Shown here: positions 1 through 6,307 of the stretch, in pieces | Position numbering within the stretch: the stretch's first letter is position 1 | Layout of the letters: each line of letters opens with the position of its first letter | NCBI GenBank assembly: GCA_947478315.1 | Contig: CANJWF010000037.1 | Coordinates: forward strand, 1-9,416 | Direction: 5' to 3' | Length of the DNA: 9,416 nt | Source of the DNA: Sphingobacteriaceae bacterium | GTDB taxonomy: Bacteria > Bacteroidota > Bacteroidia > Sphingobacteriales > Sphingobacteriaceae | Program-made: the position numbers and the translations under genes | The notes under the pieces: generated by a model | The model's database searches: none | What the model was told of the DNA's origin: nothing | What the model saw: only the letters and a program-made list of their open reading frames with translations

Positions 1-4
1 AGTT

Positions 5-469
5 ATGTTTTTGCGTGAACCTCCAGGAACGGGTAGAGGAAACTTAGCTTCTTTGAATAAGTATATTGTAAAAAACATAGGAGAGCATCAGATTTATCTG
101 CAAAGACCCGCTCAATTTAATAATGGGTTTGATTTCACATTAAATGTGTCTGGGCTAAATTTTAATGCGAAAAGCTATAACGAGGAAGGAAATTTGAAGC
201 GTTCAACAACACGACCTAGCCACGCTCATATTTACACGGACTTAAGAGATAAAAAAGATGAAGATTTAGGTTTGTATCGAGAACTGCTTACACAAATAAC
301 AAGAATATATAATTGCCAAGAACCTACTAAAACTAAGTTTAGTTTTAATTGTGGACATGATTCTGAAATAGTTTTAGAGTGCATTAAATGGTTGTTTGTA
401 GAACAAGACATTACATACTGGCATTATTCGGGCAGAGCAATGTTTTATAACGGGATTAAAGAAATATAG
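5..469 (+). CDS. Hypothetical protein of at least 154 residues, possibly 5'-truncated by the window edge
   Basis: I do not recognise this protein. The frame is open from the first ATG at position 5, and the single codon upstream in the window is not a stop, so the true start may lie outside. It has no obvious signal peptide or membrane segment and looks like a soluble cytoplasmic protein of mixed charge. Visible features are a glycine-rich N-terminus (PGTGRGN, residues 7-13) that lacks the lysine of a P-loop, a PSHAHIYTDL stretch at 71-80, and an aromatic C-terminal part with FNCGHDSE (114-121) and WHYSGR (139-144). It converges on the restriction endonuclease gene, with 39 bases between the two stops and no strong terminator there. 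The neighbourhood makes an R-M-associated or other accessory role possible, but nothing in the protein itself shows one. It is reasonably likely to be a real gene because the frame is long, has natural codon use and is not antisense to another gene. Confidence 0.65.
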   Translation: MFLREPPGTGRGNLASLNKYIVKNIGEHQIYLQRPAQFNNGFDFTLNVSGLNFNAKSYNEEGNLKRSTTRPSHAHIYTDLRDKKDEDLGLYRELLTQITRIYNCQEPTKTKFSFNCGHDSEIVLECIKWLFVEQDITYWHYSGRAMFYNGIKEI

Positions 470-508
470 AAAAAGTAATCGAAATTGTCGAACACATTTT
501 TAAAAATC

Positions 509-1336
509 TCAAACCTCTTCTTGAACTTTTGTGATAAAATTTTCAAGTGTTGTTAAGTTGTATAAACTCGAAATAATATTGTAGGCTTCCTCGAGTTTAT
601 TTTTAGCAGTAAGCCAACCTTGCCCATCTGTTATCCAAACGAACTCAAAGTTAGGGTATTTGTTAATTTTGGGTGCCACATCCGAATACGCTCTTGCAAC
701 TTCATTTAATTTAGAACCCCCTGTATTGTAAAAATTTGTTTCAATTAGATATGTCTTTTTTTGTGTTTTAATAACAAAATCAAATTGTTTGACATCAGCA
801 CCTAAGCTTTCTATTTCTGGGAATACGGTATTTTTTACTTCTTTTTCATAAACGATATTGTGTCTGTCAAAAAATAAAGAAACGGCTTTCGACATATTGT
901 CGCCACCTCTGTTTTTTCTTGCATTTGTGTCTAACCCAACTTCAATTCCGAAAACATAATCTACCAAATTTGTTACGTCTTTGTTTCTGAAAACATCTGC
1001 TAATCCTGTATCTTCAATATACTCTAAAATAGTTTCAGACGAGGTGAAATAGGTGTCGAGCAAAACAATTTCTCCATTATTATTGAATGTTTTTGCCTTT
1101 TTATTTTTGCGGATAGCAATCAGAATATCCAACACTTCAAAAACTTTAGGATTTTCTTGGTATAGTTCTTTAACTGCTTCTTTCAAATTCTCTTTCCCTA
1201 TCAAATAATTTAATTGATTGAGTTTGATTGCAATTTTATTTACGTTGCTTTTTATTTTCTTAAAGTCAGTGAAATAGTCAAGCGTAGCATTTGTTTCAGA
1301 AAGTTGGGATAAAAAGATTTTAAATTGCTCTGACAT
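509..1336 (-). CDS. dpnII-like: Type II restriction endonuclease, DpnII/MboI family (expected target GATC)
   Basis: This is the cleavage half of the R-M module and is expected to cut unmethylated GATC in incoming DNA. At 275 residues it is close to the length of DpnII (about 290). The DpnII-family signature is in the C-terminal half: a central VGLDTNARKNRGGDNM stretch (133-148), then QFDFVI (184-189), then YLIETNFYNTGGSKLNEVA (196-214). I read D186 and E199 as the acidic residues of a PD-(D/E)xK-like fold. The position of the usual lysine after E199 is N201, with K209 nearby in GGSKLNE. The ATG at 1336 overlaps the end of the methylase gene by 17 bases, so the endonuclease is translated after the methylase from the same transcript, a common arrangement for delaying cleavage until protection is in place. 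The gene is noticeably AT-rich compared with the sugar genes to its right, which fits horizontal acquisition. Family assignment is confident. Exact specificity is inferred from the family and the paired Dam-like methylase. Confidence 0.92.
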   Translation of the reverse strand: MSEQFKIFLSQLSETNATLDYFTDFKKIKSNVNKIAIKLNQLNYLIGKENLKEAVKELYQENPKVFEVLDILIAIRKNKKAKTFNNNGEIVLLDTYFTSSETILEYIEDTGLADVFRNKDVTNLVDYVFGIEVGLDTNARKNRGGDNMSKAVSLFFDRHNIVYEKEVKNTVFPEIESLGADVKQFDFVIKTQKKTYLIETNFYNTGGSKLNEVARAYSDVAPKINKYPNFEFVWITDGQGWLTAKNKLEEAYNIISSLYNLTTLENFITKVQEEV

Positions 1337-2243
1337 ATTTTTGAATGTTCGTTTGGTTTGTAATTAGTAACTCTTTCAATGAACCTCTCTTTTCTGGATT
1401 TGCATTGATATTTCTTCTTGCATCAACTCGCTGAATGTTGAAATCTGCATATAAATCGTCAAAAAAGTTGTTGTTTACGTCTCTTCCTTTAACGTCTGAA
1501 TTACTCAAAATCCAAGTATGATTTAAGGTGTCTAATTTTGAGCAGAAGTTTTTTAATCGAATTTGTTCGTTGTCGTTAAATTCATCTTTTGCATAGGAAT
1601 TAAAACTGGATGTTTCGCTCAATGGTTTATAGGGAGGGTCAAAATAAAATAAAGAATTGTTTGCCGCATATTCCAACGTTTGCTCAAAATCTCCGCATAA
1701 AATTTCTGCTTTTTGCAATGCCATACTTACTGCCAAAATATTTTCTTTGTCGCAAATGGTTGGTTTTTTGTAGCTACCCATTGGCACGTTGTATTCGTTC
1801 TTACGATTAACTCTATATAAACCATTGAAGCAAGTGCGATTTAGAAAAATAAACAAAGCGGCTTGTTTGCTTTGTTCTTCTTTTCTGGTGTTATATAAAT
1901 CTCTTTTTTCGTAGTAATAGAGTTTTTTATTATCCTCTCTGTCTTCTAATGCGTGAAATTCGTTTTGTAATATTTCAAGGATTGAAATTAGTTCTATTGG
2001 TCTTGAAGCAATTGTTTGATAAGTGTTTATTAAGTCTTCGTTGATATCATTTATAACTGCTTTTTTAAGTTTTGGAAAATTGTTTAGCATCCAAAAAAAA
2101 ACTGCTCCGCTTCCAATAAATGGTTCAATGTATGTGAGTTTTTCTTCTGAAATGTCTTTTGGTAACGCCTTTTGGATGTCGCTGATGAGTTGTGTTTTTC
2201 CTCCTGCCCACTTCAAAAATGGTTTTGCTATTTTGTTTGTCAT
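1320..2243 (-). CDS. dpnM-like: DNA adenine-N6 methyltransferase, Dam/DpnM family (protects GATC)
   Basis: It transfers a methyl group from S-adenosylmethionine to the N6 of adenine, most probably in GATC, and so protects the host from the adjacent DpnII-type nuclease. The order of motifs is that of Dam-class (alpha) enzymes: FLKWAGGKTQL at 9-19 (motif X), PFIGSGAVFF at 41-50 (motif I, SAM binding), the conserved NRTCFNGLYRVNRKNEYNVP region at 135-154 typical of the Dam/DpnM/EcoRV-methylase group, and the catalytic DPPY at 202-205 (motif IV). The 307-residue length is normal. The gene is upstream of the endonuclease and overlaps it by 17 bases. It is preceded by a 118-base gap after the fucose synthase gene, so it probably has its own promoter, although I see no convincing -7 element there. 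DpnII and MboI systems carry a second, single-strand-active methylase (DpnA-like), which is not present in this window. Function confident; specificity inferred. Confidence 0.95.
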   Translation of the reverse strand: MTNKIAKPFLKWAGGKTQLISDIQKALPKDISEEKLTYIEPFIGSGAVFFWMLNNFPKLKKAVINDINEDLINTYQTIASRPIELISILEILQNEFHALEDREDNKKLYYYEKRDLYNTRKEEQSKQAALFIFLNRTCFNGLYRVNRKNEYNVPMGSYKKPTICDKENILAVSMALQKAEILCGDFEQTLEYAANNSLFYFDPPYKPLSETSSFNSYAKDEFNDNEQIRLKNFCSKLDTLNHTWILSNSDVKGRDVNNNFFDDLYADFNIQRVDARRNINANPEKRGSLKELLITNQTNIQKYVRAI

Positions 2244-2361
2244 GAGTCGTTATGTTAAAATTTTAAGTTAAGCAAATCAACAATTTTTACATTTTTCTTT
2301 CCGTTTTGCTGGTTACATTCTTAAGTGTTATTGTTTGTGCAGTGTTTGTTTGAGCTGTTGT

Positions 2362-3297
2362 TTAACTAACTCTGAATTTCTCTAAAAAATCGGCATAAGC
2401 CAATTGTATTCCTTGGTGTAGGTTAGTTTGATGTTTCCATCCTAAGTTATGCAATTTGGTTACATCCATCAATTTTCTGGGGGTGCCGTCGGGTTTGGTG
2501 TTGTCGAATATTAACGCTCCGTTGTAACCTACAATTTTTTTGATGGTTTCGGCTAATTCTCGTATGCTGATGTCTTTTCCTGTGCCTATGTTGATGGGGG
2601 CTGGTTGGTTATATTGTTCCATTAAGAAAAGGCAGGCATCGGCCAAATCGTCGGCAAAAAGAAATTCGCGCATGGGTTTTCCTGTTCCCCAAATGGTTAC
2701 TTGTGGAATGTTGTTGATGTTGGCTTCGTGAACTCGGCGTATCAATGCAGGCAGTACGTGTGAATGATCGGGATGATAGTTGTCGTTGTAGCCGTATAAA
2801 TTGGTAGGCATTACTGAAATAAAGTTACAGCCGTATTGGCTTCGATAGGCTTCGCACATTTTTATGCCAGCTATTTTGGCGATGGCGTAGGGCTCGTTGG
2901 TAGGTTCTAAGGTTCCTGTAAGTAGGTATTCTTCTTTTAGGGGTTGTGGGGCAAGTTTAGGATAAATGCAGCTGGAGCCGAGGAATAGTAATTTTTTAAC
3001 TTGCTGTAAATAGGCTTGGTGTATGATGTTATTTTGGATACACAGGTTATCGTGTATGAACTCTGCACGATAGGTATTATTCGCAACAATACCACCTACT
3101 TTTGCTGCGGCTAAAAACACGTAATCGGGTTTTTCGGTAGCGAAAAAATTGGCAACAGCTTGTTGGTTACGGAGGTCGAGCTCTTGAGAGGTACGAACGA
3201 TGAGATTGCTAAAACCTTTTTTTTGTAGTTGGCGATATATGGCAGAGCCTACCATGCCTTTGTGGCCAGCGATGTATATTTTATCGATTAGGTTCAA
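2362..3297 (-). CDS. fcl: GDP-L-fucose synthase (GDP-4-keto-6-deoxymannose epimerase/reductase)
   Basis: It carries out the last step of GDP-L-fucose synthesis: 3,5-epimerisation and NADPH-dependent reduction of GDP-4-keto-6-deoxy-D-mannose, in the cytoplasm. It is an extended short-chain dehydrogenase of 311 residues, full length for the family. The Rossmann glycine motif is GHKGMVG (G11, G14, G17). LGSSCIYPKLAPQPLKEEY follows at 106-124, and NEPYAIAKIAGIK at 134-146 contains the YxxxK pair Y137/K141. By comparison with E. coli GFS, S108, C110 and H180 (NYHPDHSH) are the remaining active-site residues, so the enzyme looks intact. VMPTNLYGYNDNYHP at 162-176 and PMREFLFADD at 208-217 are further family signatures. 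The gene begins 15 bases after the HEPN gene on the same strand and is probably co-transcribed with it. The usual partner gmd (GDP-mannose 4,6-dehydratase) is not in the window and must be elsewhere. The product would feed fucosylated surface glycans. Confidence 0.97.
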   Translation of the reverse strand: MNLIDKIYIAGHKGMVGSAIYRQLQKKGFSNLIVRTSQELDLRNQQAVANFFATEKPDYVFLAAAKVGGIVANNTYRAEFIHDNLCIQNNIIHQAYLQQVKKLLFLGSSCIYPKLAPQPLKEEYLLTGTLEPTNEPYAIAKIAGIKMCEAYRSQYGCNFISVMPTNLYGYNDNYHPDHSHVLPALIRRVHEANINNIPQVTIWGTGKPMREFLFADDLADACLFLMEQYNQPAPINIGTGKDISIRELAETIKKIVGYNGALIFDNTKPDGTPRKLMDVTKLHNLGWKHQTNLHQGIQLAYADFLEKFRVS

Positions 3298-3312
3298 TTT
3301 TGTAAAACAGAT

Positions 3313-3723
3313 TTAATGAGCAGGTGTGAAAAATGTTGTAGACCCAGTAAATACTTGGCATGTAGTGGCTATCGTATCTAGGTATTTCTTTGCTTTTTGC
3401 GAAGTATCTTCATCGATATGGTAATCAATATACCTAGCATTAAGACAATTGTCATGCAGGAATTTAAAGTCTTTGTATATGTTTGGCAATAATTCTTGTA
3501 CTAATTTTAATCGGGTTTGATGTGCTGATTTTTGCAAGAAAGCTTTTGCTTTATCTATTGAGGGGAGATGCTCACCATTATAGTCACGAGGAAAAATTTG
3601 AGCATCGACATAGTGTATGGAGGCGTAAAATGCTGTTGTTATAACCCAATCTCGAAATTCATTTTCTTCGTACAGTTTTTCACAAAGTTTTTTATTATGT
3701 GCAGCGTGTTGTTGTTTACTCAT
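3313..3723 (-). CDS. Small HEPN-domain-like protein, possible ribonuclease toxin
   Basis: A 136-residue, helix-rich soluble protein that looks like a stand-alone HEPN domain. Seen directly: an N-terminal helix followed by FRDWVITTAFYASIHYVDA (23-41), resembling the second helix of HEPN proteins, then a charged linker (DYNGEHLPSIDKAKAF), and LNARYIDYHI at 94-103. The last contains R97 and H102 spaced as RX4H, the pattern of catalytically active HEPN ribonucleases. The family includes RNase toxins, abortive-infection proteins and Cas-associated nucleases, but also non-catalytic members, so activity is an inference. The ATG overlaps the stop of the upstream 172-residue gene by 8 bases (ATGAGTAA), implying translational coupling and perhaps a two-protein complex. 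The upstream protein has no recognisable minimal nucleotidyltransferase (MNT) motif, so this is not an evident HEPN-MNT pair. The gene is followed 15 bases later by fcl. Presence of the gene is secure; domain assignment is moderately sure. Confidence 0.75.
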   Translation of the reverse strand: MSKQQHAAHNKKLCEKLYEENEFRDWVITTAFYASIHYVDAQIFPRDYNGEHLPSIDKAKAFLQKSAHQTRLKLVQELLPNIYKDFKFLHDNCLNARYIDYHIDEDTSQKAKKYLDTIATTCQVFTGSTTFFTPAH

Positions 3724-4234
3724 GGGCTAAGTCAGCTTTGTAAAGCTCCTGTTTGTTTTTAGCATCATAAGCCACGCTAAACCCATTAGCTTTGATTAGA
3801 GTAATGTTTAAATATTTGTTATCGGGCAAATATCCTAATTGAACTTCTTCTGTATAGTAATTATAAGCAAAGTTTATAAATTCATCACTTTTGTAAACTT
3901 TTTCTTCAAAAGCGAGCATGATAGACATTTCTTGCACGTTTGCGAAAAATTTTGTACAAGAAAACCCTTTTTTCTCAAAATTATTTATAATCAACATCAG
4001 TTGATCTAATGTTTTTTTATATTGATCCTTGATAGAACTTGTAAGTTGTTCCATCAGTTGTTTCTTCCCATCTTTTCTTCCTTTTTCATAGGCGTTGCAG
4101 ACAACATCAAAACTGAAAAAACCTTCTTGTGGATTGGTACGAATGTGATCAATATTTGATTTTTCTACATTCGCAAAGAGATTAACTATATTCTCATAGT
4201 CTAGCCCTCCTTGTTGCATTGTGTTTGTTCCCAT
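3716..4234 (-). CDS. Unrecognised 172-residue protein coupled to the HEPN-like gene
   Basis: I do not recognise this family. The protein is soluble, with no signal peptide or membrane segment. Residues 50-90 are lysine-rich and strongly helical (YEKGRKDGKKQLMEQL, then SSIKDQYKKTLDQLMLIINN), probably a coiled coil. The region 96-130 (FFANVQEMSIMLAFEEKVYKS and on) is also helical. The C-terminal third (YLNITLIKANGFSVAYDAKN, 141-160) looks like beta strands. There is no GSxxxG...DxD nucleotidyltransferase motif, no zinc ligands and no DNA-binding domain that I can see. The start at 4234 gives MGTNTMQQ; the ATG five codons later is an alternative. It follows nagB by 70 bases and overlaps the HEPN start by 8 bases, so it may act as the partner or antitoxin of that protein, or supply it as part of one complex. 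It holds three of the window's seven GATC sites and is AT-rich, both consistent with recent arrival. Role unknown. Confidence 0.75.
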   Translation of the reverse strand: MGTNTMQQGGLDYENIVNLFANVEKSNIDHIRTNPQEGFFSFDVVCNAYEKGRKDGKKQLMEQLTSSIKDQYKKTLDQLMLIINNFEKKGFSCTKFFANVQEMSIMLAFEEKVYKSDEFINFAYNYYTEEVQLGYLPDNKYLNITLIKANGFSVAYDAKNKQELYKADLAHE

Positions 4235-4304
4235 GGCAATTAGTGTTACATGTACGTTTCACAAAGCAAATAAATAAAAGCAGTAAAAACAAAGAATAAT
4301 TTAT

Positions 4305-6227
4305 TTATTCAAATTTCCATTTTACGAAAGCTTCTAAGGCTTCGTATTCGGCTAATCCAAGCTGATTATAGAGATGAGCGGTTTCTTTATTGCGGTCTTC
4401 TGCTCGTTGCCAAAATTCGCGTGCATCATCGCCAGGAAATATAGGGCGGTCTTTTTGTGATTGGTGTTTGAAGATGGCTAAGCGTTTTTGCTCTACTTCT
4501 TTGGGGCTTAAAGGTACAGCCATTTCTATTTCGTGTGGCTCAAATTCATGCCAAGCACCTCTATAGAGCCATAGGTTACAATCTTTTGTCCACGTTTCCG
4601 TTTTCCGTAATTGTTCTAATGCGTTTTTTACAATATCGAAGCATACTTTGTGTGTGCCATGGGGGTCTTCGAAATCGCCAGCTACAAATATTTGATGGGG
4701 TTTTATGTTTTGCATCAATTGTAGGGTAATGGTTAGGTCGTTTTCGCTTGGCTTATTTTTGGTTGCCTTACCTGTTTCATAGAAAGGTAAGTTCAAAAAA
4801 TGTATTGCGGAGTCTTTTAAACCACAAAATCGGGCACCTGCAATTGCCTCGCCTTTTCTGATGAGTCCTTTTACGGTGCGCATGGAGAGCAAGTCAGAAT
4901 CGTTGGGTTGTTTGCTTGAGATAAAAGCACGCATTTCTTGATAATGTTTTTTTAAATCTGATGTTTCGGTTTTGAGTGCTTTGTTGGCATCTATGGCAAA
5001 TTCCATAAATCGGAGTACATCTTCGTCCCAAACGGCGGTGTTGCCTGATGTTTGATAGGCTACGTGAACTTGATGGTCTTGATTAATTAAACGAATAAAG
5101 GTACCTCCCATAGAAATTACGTCGTCATCTGGGTGCGGTGAGAATATAATTACTCTTTTTTGTGCAGGATGGGCTCTTTCCGGACGTTGGCTATCATCGG
5201 CATGCGGTTTCCCTCCAGGCCAGCCTGTAATGGTATGTTGTAGTTGATTGAAAATACGGATGTTGATATTGTAAACGGGGCCTTGTTGGGTGGCTAATTG
5301 TGCCATTCCGTTATTATTGTAATCTTCTTCGGTAAGTTTTAAAATAGGCTTGCGTACTTTTTGGGCTAACCAAATGACGGCTTTTTTACTTGTTTGAGCA
5401 TTCCAAATACAATCTTTTACTAACCAGGGGGTATTAAAGCGAGTTAATGCCGAAGCAGCATCCTGATCTAAGATAAATTCTACGTTTTCAAATGATTGTA
5501 AATAGGTGGCTGGTATTTCACTAGACAACTTTCCCTCTACGGCTTTTTTGATAATGGATGCTTTTTTTTTGTTCCAAGCCATCAGTATAATTTTTTGGGC
5601 TTTTAAGATGGTACCTATTCCCATGGTGATGGCTTTGGAGGGAACATTGGCTTTGCCGCCAAAATCTTGAGCAGCATCTTTTTTGGTCAAATCGTCGAGT
5701 GTGACTAGGCGTGTACCTGAATTAGGGGCAGAGCCAGGTTCGTTAAACCCAATATGTCCGGTGCGACCTATTCCTAAAATTTGTAAATCTATGCCTCCGT
5801 ATGCTTCTATTTTTTGTTCGTATTGTACACAAAAATCAATGATTTGCTCTAACTTGAGTGTTCCGTCGGGGATATGAATGTTTTTTGGGTCAATATCGAT
5901 ATGATTGAATAAATGTTCGTACATGAAATTTACATAGCTCTGTTGGCTGTATGGTTTCATGGGATAGTATTCGTCTAAATTAAAGGTAATTACATTTTTG
6001 AAACTTAATTTTTCTTCTTGGTGCATTCTTACCAACTCTTGGTAAATACTGATGGGTGTTTTGCCTGTTGCCAATCCTAATACTGCATTTTTATTAAGAG
6101 CTTGCTTGTCTTTAATGATTTTTGCAATGGTTTGAGCAATTGCTTTAGATGCGATTTGCTCATCCGGATAAATGGATACAGGTAATTTTTCGAAGCGGGT
6201 TTCTTCTAATAAATTGAGACGGGTCAT
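4305..6227 (-). CDS. nagB: Fusion of glucosamine-6-phosphate deaminase (NagB) with a PIG-L/LmbE-type deacetylase domain
   Basis: A two-domain cytoplasmic protein of 640 residues. Residues about 15-270 are a NagB domain (isomerase/deaminase of glucosamine-6-phosphate to fructose-6-phosphate and ammonia), with GLATGKTPI (51-59), FNLDEYYPM (82-90, D85 matching E. coli D72) and GIGRTGHIGFNEP (152-164; H158 and E163 match H143 and E148). Residues about 355-610 are a PIG-L domain: IIFSPHPDDDVISMGG (360-375) is the AHPDDE-type motif, and DPHGTH (521-526) is the second metal site. H365, D368 and H526 are the likely zinc ligands, and D367 the general base. PIG-L enzymes remove N-acetyl groups from amino sugars, so the fusion could couple deacetylation to deamination. 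E. coli NagB has 266 residues and no such extension. Oddly, the residue matching catalytic D141 is T156. First gene of the minus-strand run, divergent from the MFS gene, with a candidate promoter in between. Confidence 0.93.
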   Translation of the reverse strand: MTRLNLLEETRFEKLPVSIYPDEQIASKAIAQTIAKIIKDKQALNKNAVLGLATGKTPISIYQELVRMHQEEKLSFKNVITFNLDEYYPMKPYSQQSYVNFMYEHLFNHIDIDPKNIHIPDGTLKLEQIIDFCVQYEQKIEAYGGIDLQILGIGRTGHIGFNEPGSAPNSGTRLVTLDDLTKKDAAQDFGGKANVPSKAITMGIGTILKAQKIILMAWNKKKASIIKKAVEGKLSSEIPATYLQSFENVEFILDQDAASALTRFNTPWLVKDCIWNAQTSKKAVIWLAQKVRKPILKLTEEDYNNNGMAQLATQQGPVYNINIRIFNQLQHTITGWPGGKPHADDSQRPERAHPAQKRVIIFSPHPDDDVISMGGTFIRLINQDHQVHVAYQTSGNTAVWDEDVLRFMEFAIDANKALKTETSDLKKHYQEMRAFISSKQPNDSDLLSMRTVKGLIRKGEAIAGARFCGLKDSAIHFLNLPFYETGKATKNKPSENDLTITLQLMQNIKPHQIFVAGDFEDPHGTHKVCFDIVKNALEQLRKTETWTKDCNLWLYRGAWHEFEPHEIEMAVPLSPKEVEQKRLAIFKHQSQKDRPIFPGDDAREFWQRAEDRNKETAHLYNQLGLAEYEALEAFVKWKFE

Positions 6228-6248
6228 GTTTGAAGTAACATTTAAAAT

Positions 6249-6280
6249 AAAACGTACAAATGTGCTTTAAAAGCAGCAAA
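6249..6280 (-). promoter_or_regulatory. Candidate Bacteroidota-type promoter for the nagB fusion gene
   Basis: Reading the minus strand, TTTG (6280-6277) is followed after 20 bases by TACGTTTT (6256-6249), a near match to the Bacteroidota -33/-7 pair TTTG and TAnnTTTG with normal spacing; the last G of the -7 box is T. Transcription would begin about 15 bases before the nagB ATG at 6227. It lies in the 80-base divergent gap shared with the MFS gene. Pattern match only. Confidence 0.35.
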
Positions 6281-6307
6281 TTTGCGTCCTTTTATTTTGA
6301 AAAATTA

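Noticed and set aside
1610..2271. Plus-strand open frames at 1610-1810 and 2023-2271
   Set aside because: Both are antisense to the well-supported adenine methylase and have shadow-like composition.
2244..2361. Promoter for the methylase gene
   Set aside because: A TTTG followed after 20 bases by TAACGACT is present on the minus strand, but only the first two bases of the -7 box fit, so support is too weak.
3313..4234. Classical HEPN-MNT toxin-antitoxin pair
   Set aside because: The partner protein has no GSxxxG or DxD motif of a minimal nucleotidyltransferase, so I do not assign that type.
4235..4304. Promoter or terminator between nagB and the 172-residue gene
   Set aside because: No TAnnTTTG element and no stable hairpin is visible in these 70 AT-rich bases.
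6260..6307. Upstream in-frame ATG of the MFS transporter
   Set aside because: The added 16 residues do not resemble an MFS N-terminus and the start would sit in the candidate nagB promoter.
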